Shown here: positions 20,901-31,267 of the stretch, piece after piece | Numbering within the stretch: position 1 is the first letter of the stretch | Layout: each line of letters opens with the position of its first letter | NCBI GenBank assembly: GCA_009746045.1 | Contig: RPFO01000080.1 | Span: forward strand, 1,951,183 to 2,015,182 | Length of the DNA stretch: 64,000 nt | Direction: 5' to 3' | DNA from: Mesostigma viride | Taxonomy: Eukaryota > Streptophyta > Mesostigmatophyceae > Mesostigmatales > Mesostigmataceae | Made by a program: the position numbers and the translations under genes | The notes under the pieces: generated by a model | Databases searched by the model: none | Told to the model about the DNA's origin: nothing | What the model saw: only the letters and a program-made list of their open reading frames with translations

Positions 20901-21915
20901 CTTTGTGCAGGCTGTGCAGGATTCTTACCTCGGGATCCAGCAGGCTTGCGACCTCGTCCGCCCCGCTCAGGCCGTCCACCGTCGCCTGCCCCGGGGCACG
21001 CCCGGCGTGTCCACTGTCGTCAGTCCTAGTGTCTTCCCTGCCTGCGTTCATGAAAAACAACAAAAGACCTACGCGGGTATACTACACTGTGCCGACTGGA
21101 TGGGTCTGCATGCGAGCTTGAACGATCAGGGGAAGGCTTGGCTTCACTCCGTTTCCCTTGAGGGGAGCGTGGGGTCCGCATTCCTGCGCGCCCTCCCCAT
21201 GAGCCCTTTGTTCACACTGGTTCCGGCCCTTTACGCCATCGCTCTCCGCCACCAGCTCTTTGCCCCGCAACCTCTCATCACGGCGGGTGCGTCCTGCGGC
21301 AGCTGCGGGCTTGCTCTGGATACTACTGGGACGCACTACATCGCGTGCATGGGTGGCCAGCAGAACCAGAACTGGTTCCTCTATCTCCATACCGCTCTCC
21401 TCCGGGTGGTGTGTGCCATGGTTCGGTCGGTCTTTCCCCACTCCACCATTAAGTGCGAGGACGCGGATGGGGCCGCCCTCTACTCACCCAACCACCGCCC
21501 CGACATTACCGTGCTTGACTACGACGGGCAGGGTTGCCACCTGCTCATCGATGTCTCCGTGGCTCGGCCGCTTTCCGGTCGCCACATCCTCCGGGCGGCT
21601 GTGGATGCCGGCGCTGCTGCCGCTGTGGCTGAGCGCGACAAGTTTGCCTCCTACGGCAATGTGGGGCCCCACCGGGTCATCCCCTTTGTCCTTGAGGAGT
21701 TCGGGGCCATGGGCCCCAAGACAGCGGAGTTTTTCCACGAGTGCTGCCAGCGCCGTGAAGACCGCCTCGACCTCGAGGGTCAGACCGCCCCGTGGTCGGC
21801 CCGCACGTGGTCCTCGTATTGGCGGCAGCGTCTGTCACTCGCCCTCACTCGCACCGTGGCTGATGTGTTATTCCGCCGCACCCGGGCCGACTTTGTCGCG
21901 ACCCACGCGGTCTAG
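17965..21915 (+). CDS. RING-H2 / zinc finger / reverse transcriptase / RLE polyprotein
   Basis: Residues are counted from the codon at 17995 (1306 aa). A RING-H2 finger has all eight ligands in order: C65, C68, C84, H86, H89, C92, C104, C107. After a Pro/Ala linker come C2H2/C2HC fingers (C227, C237, H250, H255; C271, C276, H288, C292), as in R2-like N-termini. The RT spans about 510-830, with the first catalytic Asp in KVDCHNAF (D667), QQGDPLGP (724-731) and the YMDD box (757-760). A CCHC knuckle (C1101, C1104, H1114, C1119) precedes the RLE core (RPD 1168-1170, D1186). Family knowledge: RT plus RLE carry out target-primed reverse transcription at a preferred site. The RING finger suggests ubiquitin-ligase-type or protein-binding activity, which is inference. 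The frame is uninterrupted. Confidence 0.9.
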   Translation, partial: RVLELSAGAAVPAILHDVLELAGIPHVWHPAGPRRRLLSADEIARLPSWELGWDAAPAHYGPAHLVDVTASGPSCPICLDLPRPGDGLCRLPACGHVFHQACIATSLHTTSATCPLCRAAVLSPLPPGVLPLGPSPVSVRRQSHAPAPTPASPVRGRGSRAGLAASSSAPLPAVGAVPAPVLSSAATSPADRPAAGPALGSAAAVVPLAEGAPDPSPSRPGPAQPGGRTPSDGFHYCQVDGPLGDPCGARLPNRNSLLVHIRASHPHITEAAMRAMDCYRCPAAHCQRIFSIHGRYQHERQCRRQTPQNGLPGGPAAAPASRSGAAPRSAPAPPPASQGTSDPGDLSAGWAFLATLPFAACARNPCMTLPDVPHRARSLFTRCALLSLARMHSHPLDELGHKLFLVTPRLLLAPLERGVRGVQGAVIARCRRFLLGDWEGLWALQPPASTRVSGAASFARVEADVMRLVKVGELSRAMQKLELTALAPSTPPTLQALRDLHPDEPAFAVPAPATPPPPPIVLDLDIFTAVLKDLPNASSTGPSGWRYEHLSVMAGHGGATALFEAAADLAAGSLAPAARPWLAGARLIALLKDDVPPPAGRVRPIACGEVLRKLVSKVICRQKAPEFRAYFCPNRSDTEESVAAQLGVATKGGSDIIVHTVQAYLETHPTHVALKVDCHNAFNAVTKASIFEAVGEAFPDLLAWTAACYGEPTQLSFLMEDGTFADIASRTGTQQGDPLGPFYLSAPLHKALQGVHAAHPDVVLLAYMDDIHALGPADAVVAALAALEVAMAAINLRLTLPKCAVFSPQGDCSGFPAAIPGALARARGFSCLGVPVGDPDYVEEELRATVEQRTHVLETWARLKDPQTKGLLLWFCAHPRVVHWLRGAPPHLVRLAAEGHDERIQAALQVLLPGPSLPAHSMRLATLPCRMGGCGLTRAARLAPAAFLGSVAQAWAEIRRLVPSAVSAIPDLVTPSPFPFVQAVQDSYLGIQQACDLVRPAQAVHRRLPRGTPGVSTVVSPSVFPACVHEKQQKTYAGILHCADWMGLHASLNDQGKAWLHSVSLEGSVGSAFLRALPMSPLFTLVPALYAIALRHQLFAPQPLITAGASCGSCGLALDTTGTHYIACMGGQQNQNWFLYLHTALLRVVCAMVRSVFPHSTIKCEDADGAALYSPNHRPDITVLDYDGQGCHLLIDVSVARPLSGRHILRAAVDAGAAAAVAERDKFASYGNVGPHRVIPFVLEEFGAMGPKTAEFFHECCQRREDRLDLEGQTAPWSARTWSSYWRQRLSLALTRTVADVLFRRTRADFVATHAV

Positions 21916-22135
21916 ATTCCTTCCAGGCCTGCATGGTGGGCCGGCAGCGCTGTTGCTGCGTGTAGTTTTGTGATGTATAGTTAGTTGTATCTTGTGCCGC
22001 TGGCGTGATCCTTGGATGTCTGTGTCAGATTACTATTAATTTCTTCAGGGTTATTCTCCCAGTCATCGGTTTTTTCCTTATGTTGCATGCCTATCTCACC
22101 TTCGTAATCTATCATTCTCAATGAATATATATTAG

Positions 22136-22232
22136 TATAGAGTTTTGACATGGCTCTGTATATAGGTTTATAGCTGGGCGTTTGCTTTGGTTTGAGTGAT
22201 TTCACTCTGCTGTAAGTATAATTATATTTTTA
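22136..22232 (+). mobile_element. 3'-end-only copy of RLE family A
   Basis: Begins 'tatagagttttgacatgg' and ends in the AT-rich tail of family A. It matches about 1612-1711 and is flanked by ATATATATTAG (22125-22135, 22233-22243). It was inserted next to copy B at the same target sequence. Confidence 0.82.
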
Positions 22233-22243
22233 ATATATATTAG

Positions 22244-22301
22244 TCCGTTTGCTTTGGTTTGAGTGATTTCACTCTGCTGTAAGTAATTATATTTTTAATA
22301 A
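22244..22301 (+). mobile_element. Ultra-short 3'-end copy of RLE family A
   Basis: About 58 bp of the terminal 3' UTR (tttgagtgatttcactctgc), again bounded by ATATATATTAG (22233-22243 and 22302-22312). This is the third insertion on this target. Confidence 0.82.
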
Positions 22302-22312
22302 ATATATATTAG

Positions 22313-23637
22313 TCCTGGTGGGGCATGGGGGCGAGGCCATTCTCTTTGACACCCTCATTGACCTGGCGGCTGGTCGCGTTCCTCCCGCTGCGCGCGAGTG
22401 GTTAGCGGGCGCTCGCCTCCTCGCTCTGCTCAAGGGTGTCTTGCCCCCCCCCGAGGGCAAGGTGCGCCCGCTCGCCTGCGGTGAGGTGCTCCGCAAGCTC
22501 GTGGGCACAGTGATCTGCCGCCAAAAGGCGCCCGAGCTCCGTGCCTTTTTCTGCCCGCCCCTCGCAGCGGGTGAGACCTCGGTGGCGGCCCAGCTGGGGG
22601 TGACGACTCCAGGCGGGGCGGATATCCTCATCCATTCGGTGCAGGCCTACCTCGAGGCCCACCCCACCCACGCTGTCGTCAAGGTCGACTGCCACAACGC
22701 GTTCAACAGTCTGTCCCGCGCCAGCATGTTTGCGGCAGTCATGGAGTCCTTCGAGGACTTGTACGCTTGGACAGCCGTGTGCTACGGCCAGCCCGGCCAA
22801 CTGGTTCACATCATGGAGGACGGCACTCGCGGCGGCCTGCTGTCGCGGTCGGGCACCCAGCAAGGGGACCCCCTGGGACCCCTGTACTTTGCCGCCCCCC
22901 TCCAGGGTTGCCTCCAAGCGGTCCATGCTGCCCACCCGGCGGTCGCTATTCAGGCCTACTTGGATGATATCTACCTTCTGGGCCCTGTGCCGGACACCAC
23001 CGCGGCTCTGCTGGCACTGCAGACCGCGGTGGCCGACATCAACCTCCAGTTGACCCTGGCCAAGTGCGCGGTGTACTCGCCCCAAGGTGATTGCTCCGGC
23101 TTTCCGCCCCAGCTCTTGGGCCGGGACGAGCGCCTCCATGGGTTGGATGTCCTCGGCGTTCCGGTTGGCGACCCCGCGTTTGTCATCGATGCTCTGCGGG
23201 CCGCCCTCGAGGCACGCACTGAGGTACTGCCCTTGATCGCGCGCCTTCATGATTCGCAGACCAAGGGTCTGCTTCTTTGGTTTTGCGCTCACCCTCGCGT
23301 CGTTCACTGGCTCCGGGGCGCTCTTCCGGCTCAGGTCCGGCTGGCCGCCGAGGGCCACGACGAACGCATCCAGTCGGCCTTGGCGCAGCTGGTCCCGGGC
23401 CCCGACCTCCCGCCACATGCTATTCACATTGCCTCCCTGCCTGCACGGATGGGTGGCTGTGGTCTTACTCGTGCCGCCCGGCTGGCCCCAGCAGCATTTT
23501 TGGGCTCCGTCGCTCAGTCGTGGGCGGAAAGCTGCCGGCTCCTGCCCCTTTTGGCAACGGCAGCGCCTGACCTCCTGGACCCCAGCAGCCCTTTGCCCTT
23601 CGTCACCGCCATCCAGGAGGCCTATGCTGAGTGTTAC
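22313..23637 (+). pseudogene. RLE non-LTR polyprotein, RT segment only (copy C)
   Basis: An intact 440-residue frame begins inside the RT domain immediately after the fourth ATATATATTAG. It carries the KVDCHNAF aspartate, QQGDPLGP and YLDD (in QAYLDDIYLL), and ends within the thumb/linker region at 'TAIQEAYA'. After that the sequence jumps to unrelated DNA, so the endonuclease is lost. It differs from copy B at many residues, so it is a distinct, older or different lineage of the same family. The 5' end reflects truncation at insertion; the 3' end reflects a later deletion or insertion. Confidence 0.85.
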
Positions 23638-23831
23638 GTCGCGTAACAATTCGTTGTAGTTACGGACGTAAATTAGGTCCCTTGCCTTGGTCGTTCCTAG
23701 GTTTACGTGTAGTTCGTATTAGGACACTGTTGTCCTCGTAACAGTACTGTGGTGCATTGGATGCTTTTGGGCGTCGCGCCGAGTACTTTATTAGTGGTCC
23801 TTATCCTTCGGGGAGAATGTAGTGGACCAGC
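23638..23831. other. Unidentified spacer with a TGTTACG hairpin
   Basis: Begins with the inverted pair TGTTACG-tcg-CGTAACA. A solo LTR fragment or an element end is possible, but nothing more can be shown. Confidence 0.3.
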
Positions 23832-24016
23832 GTGCATCTGTGCAATTGTAGGCGAGGGCCAGGTCGGCCCGAGCGTGTTGGACCGTTGGTGACCATTTAT
23901 GGTGAGTCCCAGATGGGCTTCCGTGTTGGTCGCAATTGTGTTATGGTCACTATTACCGCGCGCCGCCTGATCGAGGAAGTGGGCCGCCTGGCCCCCGGCC
24001 TCTTGCCATTGCTATT
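23832..24016 (+). pseudogene. YADD-type non-LTR RT, N-terminal fragment
   Basis: The frame reads 'GESQMGFRVGRNCVMVTITA', the conserved finger-region motif of L1/RTE/Jockey-type reverse transcriptases, and ends at CTATT where an LTR begins. The continuation, starting with the catalytic 'IFVDYTKAFDTV', lies at 32454 beyond the Gypsy element. Joining the two at the shared CTATT keeps the frame. Upstream of 23832 the gene is not recognisable. Confidence 0.8.
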
Positions 24017-24729
24017 TGTAACGTGCCAAGCCAATCGGCCAGACACGTTGGGAAAGATCGTTTCTGTCTACGGGACTATCGTCCCGGTTTGTTGCCCTGC
24101 CTGAGTAGAAAGGGTGATCACTATCCTATGGGCTACTTGCTGTCATCACAGCGTAGGCCCAGAAGCATTATAATAATTACCTTCTTGTATTCTTGCAATT
24201 GCAGTTGTACAAGGATATGTGTTGGACATGATTGTATTAAAAGGAATAGATTCGTAGCTCAGATTAACTGAGGTGGGTGAGTCGGCGGATTGACGAGCGA
24301 CTGTCTTGTCCATCGTCCTTGCGAGCCTTTATGCCAAGCAGTGCCACTAGGTCGGCACTCGGCACCAGCTGGCTGATCCACTCGTGTGGCCCAAATTCAC
24401 CCGTCACTAAGTTACGGCCTGAAGTTCATTGTAGTGTGCCGAACTACGGGTCGAACATAGGGCTGATCGACCTCTAACCATGTCCGTGGTAACCATCGTT
24501 ACGTTATGCCATCGGACACACATCCATCGATATATATCCCAATGTCACCAATATTACTGTAGATCTCGACTGTCGGCACCCTCGTATACACAAGCAGAGG
24601 TGTGCCGGAAGGTATGGACTTCAAACCACCTTAGGTATCTATCTCTTTTTGCACGTATCTTTTTATACAATATTTCTTTTGCCAAACTCTCTCGTGCTCA
24701 CTAGGTTCGACCCTAGTCGGCACGCTACA
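24017..24729 (-). repeat. Left (3') LTR of the Gypsy element
   Basis: 713 bp with inverted termini TGTAACGTGCC and GGCACGCTACA. In sense orientation the LTR starts TGTAGCGTGCC right after the polypurine tract at 24730-24742 (AGGGGGGGAGGAG on the minus strand). Confidence 0.88.
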
Positions 24730-24742
24730 CTCCTCCCCCCCT
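24730..24742 (-). other. Polypurine tract of the Gypsy element
   Basis: AGGGGGGGAGGAG on the minus strand, directly before the 3' LTR. It is nearly identical to the tract at 13031-13044. Confidence 0.8.
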
Positions 24743-26628
24743 ATCGGGGAAGGGAGCCCACTCCCTTCAAGCGAAGGGTACAAATAGTTTGGCTCATGCG
24801 CTATCCAGACCTTGGCCTCGTTGCCTTCTCCCTAGGCTTCCCTTAGTCACGCATCAAGCCGGGTATCCGCTGGAGCCCACCCTATATAGTGATTCGAGGC
24901 GGGCGCGCACGATCGGGGGCACGATCGGACGGCGGGCGCGCACGATCCTAGCCGCAGCGATCGGGGGGCACGATCCTGGGCACTAGCGATCGGAGGGGGC
25001 CGCTCTCGAGTAGGGACTCTCCCCACGGATAGGCCTGTCCCGGCAGGATTTGTTTCCTTAGGTCGCCCAAGTGTCCAGCTCTAAGACCTTGGTCCCTAAC
25101 TATCTACCGGGCCGAAAAACCCGGGCGGGCGTAAGGCCCTCCTATACTACCGAGGAAGCCCTCGGTCGGGCCTAGAGCCCTAAGATGGAACACAGGGCTA
25201 TAGAAGCGTTCATGAGCTGGTCCCGCCAGGCCTTAAGCTTCAGCCTATATGATTTCAGGCATCCGCCCTGGGTTACACCAGTTTCATGAACAATCCTATA
25301 CCCGTTCCTTGAGAGCAGCTTATATCCGCTCAACGTTCATAGAGGGTGGATCCGGCAAGCCTATAATAGCTGTTGATCGTGCCGGTCCATTTGGTGGATT
25401 GAAGACACCCATTGTGATGCCAGGCGACTAGCTGTGAGGCAGGTAGTCCTGACCGCTGCTGGGATGTCTGGCCATATGCGTAATGCGCCGGACTAGCTTG
25501 ATGATGATCAGTTACTTGACGTTTATGCTGAAATCGTGACGATACGTATTAAAGTTGCTTGGGGTTGTTGTCGTCTGAATTGTCGACTGAATCAGGAGTA
25601 GCCGTACGTGAACCGGTGGCTGTGTTGATAGCGTGCAGCTCGGTAATATCGGAGAATAACCGCATGTTGATGGTGCAGTCAGACCGTGCACCGCTGAATT
25701 GATTACTTGATGTAGCGTCCCGTGTTCAGCGACGGGGAAAACAGCGTTCAGCGACGGAGAGTGCATGATGGGCGCCACTCAAACCTGCAAAATTGTGTGC
25801 GTGGGTTGGTTGCGCTTGTGGTCGCGCAGAAGCATGGCATGTGCAAACAAAAGTCAGGCTGATTCTCGGGGTGGCAAGAAGCCAGCCCCAAGAGAAAGAA
25901 GGTACGCAACAAGACATAACAAGACCACTAGTGTCAAGTTAGAACAACAAGACAACAAGGCTCCACCTATAGTAGCCTCTGGAATTATGCCAACTGCTGA
26001 GGGCAGCCATCGCTGCATGCCAGCAGCCGTGCAGGAAAAAGGAAAAGACAACTAGTAAGTACCAGACACATCTGTCAAGTACTATATTCTGACACCTCAA
26101 TTGGCCCTTCACTTGCTGTCGTTTCATCATACCCTTGTCAGACTCCTCCCCCCCCTATATGGATCTGGAGACAGTAGTACTATGATGTCGACAGATTTGT
26201 CGCGCCCACGCGACACACTAGGGATTAGTCACTCAGTCAAATGTATCAATGCGATATTAGTATACTACTATAGGCGTTAGCAGCAATACCTAAGTTGCGG
26301 CAAGCCATTGTGCATGCCACACGAAGGATCCTCGACCTCACGGCCAAACACAACATCGAGCAGAGGCTGCCACGGCTATAAAAGGAAACGGGGGTGTGGT
26401 CGGCACTGAGCAATTGATAGTAGGCAGACATGACAAGTGGTGAATCAGTGTCAGACCTCCCGGCCGCAGCATTTCAGAATGGTTGCCGACTATGCGACAG
26501 ACCTACATGCCCGGCCTTAGCCTGGCAGCATCCTGCCAGGGAAGAAGGGAACAGGTTGGTTCTTTCCCAAAGAAAGGTTGGCTGAGTATCAAACCGCAGT
26601 GCAAAGCTAGGGGTCCACATGATCACGT
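24743..26628. other. Non-coding 3' part of the Gypsy element
   Basis: No protein domain was found. It contains a GC-rich tandem of 'cgggcgcgcacgatc'-like units at about 24897-24995, a doubled 'gttcagcgacgg' at 25727-25755, and a second polypurine-like tract on the minus strand near 26146-26158 (GGGGGGGAGGAG). Confidence 0.5.
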
Positions 26629-27470
26629 TCAATAGGTTGCCGACGTGTCACCGGGCGTGTCTGCTCCTCTCCTCAACTTCGGGCAGTTGCGCTTCATGTG
26701 ACCGATCTCCTGGCAATAGAAGCACCGCATGTGCCAGCTGCGGGTGTTGAGTAGAGCATTGACCTGAGAGTCATTCTGCGCGTCGCCGATATCTTCCTCA
26801 TCTTGCTCCTCCTCAGCTGGGGATTCCTCCGCGTGGTCGCCTTCGTCTGCTGGATTCGACGCGTCAGTACCGCGCCGCGTCGAGCGTGCAGTCCTACTAG
26901 CCATGTGGTCGTCGGCTGTAGTGAGGAGATATGCTTTGACCTTGGACATGTCCCACAGATGCCACGGGGTGTCTGCGAACTTCTTCCTAGCCTCAAGCTG
27001 CAGATCAGGGTGGATGGCCTCCATGAGGCGGATCTTGTACTCGTGGCCCGACACATCCAATAGGCGACTCGCCATCTCGTCAAACTCCACCTCAAACTCG
27101 CGGTAGGGCATGTCACCCTGTCGGAATGCGCCAAAGGCGATGCGCTCCTGGAACTCAGCGTCTGGTGGGACGAGCTTCTGCTGAATTCCCTCAGCTCGGG
27201 GATATCCTTGGGTTAGGGTTGTGACGCGATGCTATCGCAGTGAAGCAGTCGTGTAACTGAGATGTCCATGGCATGGGTGATGATCAAGTCGATCAAGTCC
27301 TCGGTGGACAGATCCCAGTTGTGGTAATTCGACCAGAATGTGACGGCCTTGTTCACCAGCCTAGCCCACTCCTGGATGTCTCGCGGCTTCATGCTCTTGT
27401 TTAGCTTGGGGATGTGCTTGAAGTCGGGCATGGGGTCTGCATGCCTCCGACTGGCTGAACTTCCATTGTA
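26629..27470 (-). pseudogene. Gypsy gag (capsid and zinc knuckle), displaced behind pol
   Basis: Minus-strand frames: 27470-27213 gives 'PKLNKSMKPRDIQEWARLVN' and continues into 'LLHCDSIASQP'. After a frameshift near 27210, 'LVPPDAEFQERIAFGAFRQG' leads into 'EFDEMASRLLDVSG' and then a CCHC knuckle, CFYCQEIGHMKRNC, near 26690-26730. These blocks align in order with the gag of the second Gypsy element (36989-38189 plus 46680-47207), so the family is certain. Its position downstream of the chromodomain is abnormal. An acidic linker lies before the knuckle. Confidence 0.82.
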
Positions 27471-29151
27471 CGCGGTACTGGCGCACCATGCCCCTGCCTC
27501 GCTTCTGATCGCGGTGGGCCACAATGGCCTCCACCTCATTCTCTACCTCTCCCGTCTCTGGGTTGTGTTCTAGCGGCGCAGGGGCGTCTACCCTAGCCGG
27601 GAACGTGCTCTTGTGGTACAGTTTTAACTGGTCCCTGTGGAACGTGTTATTCTGCACCTGCCAAGTGGAGGGCACGTCTACCCGGAACATGCAATCCTTG
27701 AACTTGTCCACCACCGGATACGGGCCGAGGAAGATTGGCTTCAACTTGGTCTTAAGCCCTTCCTCCACCTTCTAGGCGAAACGACCTAGTTGAGGACCCT
27801 CCACGAGGACCAAGTCCCCGATTTCGATCGCGGGCGTGCGGGCATCAATCGACGCTCGCAAGCGCGCCAGGCGTTTGTCTCGTGTGGCTTGGTATCCCAA
27901 GACCGCACTTTCCTGTGCCTGCTTCCTGTGCTCAAGCATCTCTCTCACACCTCGCACCGTCGTGCGTATGGTTGCGTCCTTGCTGGGCATCTGACTGGCC
28001 AGCATTTCGGCTGGGGTGAGGGGGTGCTGTCCTGTGTCCAAGAAAAATGGCGTATAGCCGTGGGCAGCCTGGGACGAGTTGTTAAGGGCAAACTCGACAA
28101 ACCCAATGAACTCATCCCAGTTATCGGCTTGTCGCCTCGCCCCTTGATGTAGTGGCGCATGGTCTCCTCCACTACCCGGTTAAGTCGCTCTACCAGATGT
28201 GCAGAGGAGCTGTGGTATGCGGTCCCGAGAGAGACCTTGGTGCCCAGGATCCGAAGAACTCTTGCCAAAACGTGGCAGTGAACAGCTTGTCGCGGTCGGA
28301 GATAAACTGGCGACTCAGACCATGGTACTTGAAGACATTGTCTAGGTAGAGTCGGACGCAATCCTGCGCGGTGAGTGTCAGGGGACAAGGCACCAGATGG
28401 CACCTGCGGGTCAACCGATCGAGGAACACCAAAATCTGCTCGTTACCCGACGGGGTCCTTTTGAATGGACCAACGAAGTCCATCATCAGGCTATCCCAAG
28501 GTCGCAGCGGATCAGGTAATGAGTGGGGGTGGCCTGCGACCCGGTGTTGCGCGGCTTCATCAATTGGCATGAATGGCATGTGCGCACATATTCCAGCGCC
28601 TCCTGCTTCATGCCAGGCCAGAAGAATAGCCGTCGCAGGTGGCTTAGGACCCGATGGGTGCCCTGATGACCTCCCAAGGGAGAGCCGTGGAGCTCATGTA
28701 AGAGTGCGGCTCTAGCGATGGGCGGTATATACAGCCGCCATTGATCCCCGGGTCCCGTCATCACGTACAGGAACCCGTCTTGGAACTTGCAGGGGAGTCC
28801 GTTCATCTGCTGTGGGTGCACTGCAATGGCTGCCTGCGCCTCGGGTTCGGTCACCGTGAACCTACTGACGATGCGCTCCAAGTCGGACGTTATCTTAAAG
28901 CTCTCCGTGTTGCCTTCGGGTACGGGCAGCTTTTCCAAGTCGTCCAGCTCCTGGCGAATGGTGGTGTCGCCTGGTTGCGAGGTTGTGACTCGCCTAGCCA
29001 TGGTTCGCGTGAGCGCATTGATGTCCGCAACGAAGCCGAAGTTTCTGTCGACAAGAAGGGGCTCGCCAAGTGGTGTGAGGCTAATTAAGCCGCCTACTGG
29101 TGGGACCGCATGACTGAGAGGGATCCGGTGATGGGACCCCTCCCCCCCCAT
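27471..29151 (-). pseudogene. Gypsy integrase and chromodomain
   Basis: Minus strand, from 29151: the RNase H/IN linker with 'AIAVHPQQMNGLPCKFQDG', then the zinc-binding HHCC region (HELHGSPLGGHQGTHRVL, then CHSCQLMK). The catalytic core has D in LMMDFVGPFK, D in FISDRDKLF and E in SSAHLVERLN. A basic C-terminal region ('AEMLASQMPSKDATIR') follows, and finally a chromodomain-like end (VEAIVAHRDQ, then QYRVQWKF) cut at 27471. There is a frameshift near 28245 and an in-frame UAG at 27772-27774. Chromodomains target Gypsy integration to marked chromatin in characterised families. Confidence 0.85.
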
Positions 29152-29240
29152 CGGGGTGGGCGCGTCCTCGTGCTCATCGCGGGATCAAGGGGCCAAAACG
29201 TCAAGGGTGGTATGGTCCTCATGGAAGAGGAACCGTGAGG

Positions 29241-29426
29241 TCAAGGATCCGTCCGACACGCCATACGGCGGGACAAGACCCATGGTGGGCACACAAACGG
29301 TGTGTAGCACATCCAAGTCCTCATAGAACTGGTAGTCTGCGCGGCGGGAAGCGCGTCTGGGACAACTTTGTCCTCACCCTTCACATATTGAATGCGAAAG
29401 GAGGCGAACTGGGACAGATACTCCAT
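29241..29426 (-). pseudogene. End of Gypsy RNase H domain
   Basis: 'EYLSQFASFRIQYVKGEDKV' followed by VPDAL matches the conserved end of Gypsy RNase H (YVKG.DN.VPDALSR), also seen in the second element at 53060-53083 plus 54781-54830. The upstream RNase H, RT and protease are absent. The next upstream frame (29612-29430, 'MTELPSDDDIDVRTLRSGRR') looks like a Gypsy pre-gag N-terminus fused here by deletion. Confidence 0.75.
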
Positions 29427-29674
29427 CCCTGACTATGATGATCTTGGACCACGCCCCCATCGGGACGGCCCACGCCCCCATCGGGACGGGTGCTCGGACT
29501 ATCGTCCAATGGCACATGTTGTTGAGCGAGCCTACGACCCGAGCGTAGCGTCCGGACATCTATGTCGTCGTCCGAGGGGAGCTCGGTCATTAACTCGCGG
29601 TGCGCCATCGTTTTCAAAGTGCTACTCTTATCGTGCGATTTTGGGTGTGCTAGCCTATTAGGTGCAGCACTCAA

Positions 29675-30733
29675 GGCCGGTTGCCGGGGTCACTGGTCCC
29701 CACACCCCAACTACCCACCCGACCCTTAGACAAGCCCACACACTCACACACCCACACACACCTTTATAGCACTTAGTACTATTATTAGTCCTACTAGACC
29801 CACCCTTGGATCGTGGTCAACTTATATGGCTGATTTCAGGTCTAATGTTTTGGTTTATAAATCGTATAAGTTTAGGACCCTGAATAGGGTTGCACGTACA
29901 TCAAAATGCAATATATAGCTTGCTGGATGTATACGTCAAGCCCTAGTTGTTTGTACCAAATATCCTCCTATTCTTGCCCATCGGCCAGGCACAAGGAAGA
30001 CACGTGGTTTGAGCCCTGCATCGGCTGAAAGGGAAGGAAAATGCCACTATACCCCTTTTTGGTCCGTATCACAAAATTACAATATAAGGTTTGTATGTGC
30101 AACCAAACGGATTACAAAAAAAAGAAATGGCATTTTTGTTCCAACCCATCGGTCAGAATTCTCACCTTGGATTGAGCCGGTTCTGAGGGGGTCGGCCCAG
30201 GACTATGAAAGGAAAAGAAAATAAAGGTGCAGCCGGAAAACAAATGCTAATCCGCAAAGTAAGGAAGCGGTTGTGCAAGAAAAACGGAAATTCCGTCACG
30301 GTTCCTCCATCGAGGGCCGTTAAGGTATTGCCGCTCCATAATGCATGGAAAACAAACGAAATGACGAAAGGAAGAAGCAGGAATGTAGCCAGCCCTGACT
30401 TTCGTCAGAGCAACCTTGCCGGCCAGCTACCTCCCGGCAATTTCGTGTCCACCCGTCCTCTCGCCAGCAGGAGGGCCGCTTGCTTATTCACGTGCCTGTC
30501 CGTGATGACCTGCACAGGGGGTGGTGCGCAGCTAGTGCAACACAGCCCAGCGGAGTATACCAAAAGGTAGCCGACCATCGCCGGATCTATTTAAACTGAG
30601 TCGACCATTGTCGACTGTCACTGTTGCAATATTCGTAAATCAGATTTCGGCAATTCCGACCATTGCCGGAATGCCTGCAAGATAATGCATCAACTAACTA
30701 CTCAGGCAACGAAATGCAAAACAAGAAAACAAA
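29675..30733. other. Leader region of the Gypsy element, non-coding
   Basis: About 1 kb between the N-terminal piece and the 5' LTR. It contains a CA-rich simple repeat at about 29730-29763. No ORF is supported. Confidence 0.45.
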
Positions 30734-30746
30734 CCTCCGATTCCAG
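30734..30746 (-). other. Primer-binding site of the Gypsy element
   Basis: CTGGAATCGGAGG on the minus strand, adjacent to the 5' LTR, so complementary to a tRNA ending in CCTCCGATTCCA. Confidence 0.7.
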
Positions 30747-31267
30747 TGTAACGTGCCAAGCCAATCGGCCAGACACGTTGGGAAAGATCGTTTCTGTCTA
30801 CGGGACTATCGTCCCGGTTTGTTGCCCTGCCTGAGTAGAAAGGGTGATCACTATCCTATGGGCTACTTGCTGTCATCACAGCGTAGGCCCAGAAGCATTA
30901 TAATAATTACCTTCTTGTATTCTTGCAATTGCAGTTGTACAAGGATATGTGTTGGACATTATTGTATTAAAAGGAATAGATTCGTAGCTCAGATTAACTG
31001 AGGTGGGTGAGTCGGCGGATTGACGAGCGACTGTCTTGTCCATCGTCCTTGCAAGCCTTTATGCCAAGCAGTGCCACTAGGTCGGCACTCGGCACCAGCT
31101 GGCTGATCCACTCGTGTGGCCCAAATTCACCCGTCACTAAGTTACGGCCTGAAGTTCATTGTAGTGTGCCGAACTACGGGTCGAACATAGGGCTGATCGA
31201 CCTCTAACCATGTCCGTGGTAACCATCGTTACGTTATGCCATCGGACACACATCCATCGATATATAT

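Larger units (their letters stand above)
17324..22124 (+). mobile_element. Near-complete RLE-type non-LTR retrotransposon (copy B)
   Basis: It starts right after ATATATATTAG (17313-17323); the same 11 bases follow its 3' UTR at 22125-22135, giving the target duplication. It encodes about 1.5 thousand residues over two frames, then a 210-bp 3' UTR (21916-22124) of the subfamily also seen at 1725-2075. The 5' end is probably truncated, because the first frame is open from the junction without a convincing start codon. Confidence 0.88.

Noticed and set aside
17195-21063. Long antisense frames opposite the RLE polyprotein (17195-17929, 17788-18636, 19795-21063)
   Set aside because: They mirror a GC-rich coding strand that has clear RT, zinc-finger and endonuclease motifs; the antisense products have no motifs and biased composition.
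20003-21121. 372-residue plus-strand frame overlapping the RT region
   Set aside because: Shifted reading of the same GC-rich sequence; Pro/Ser/Arg-rich with no domain.
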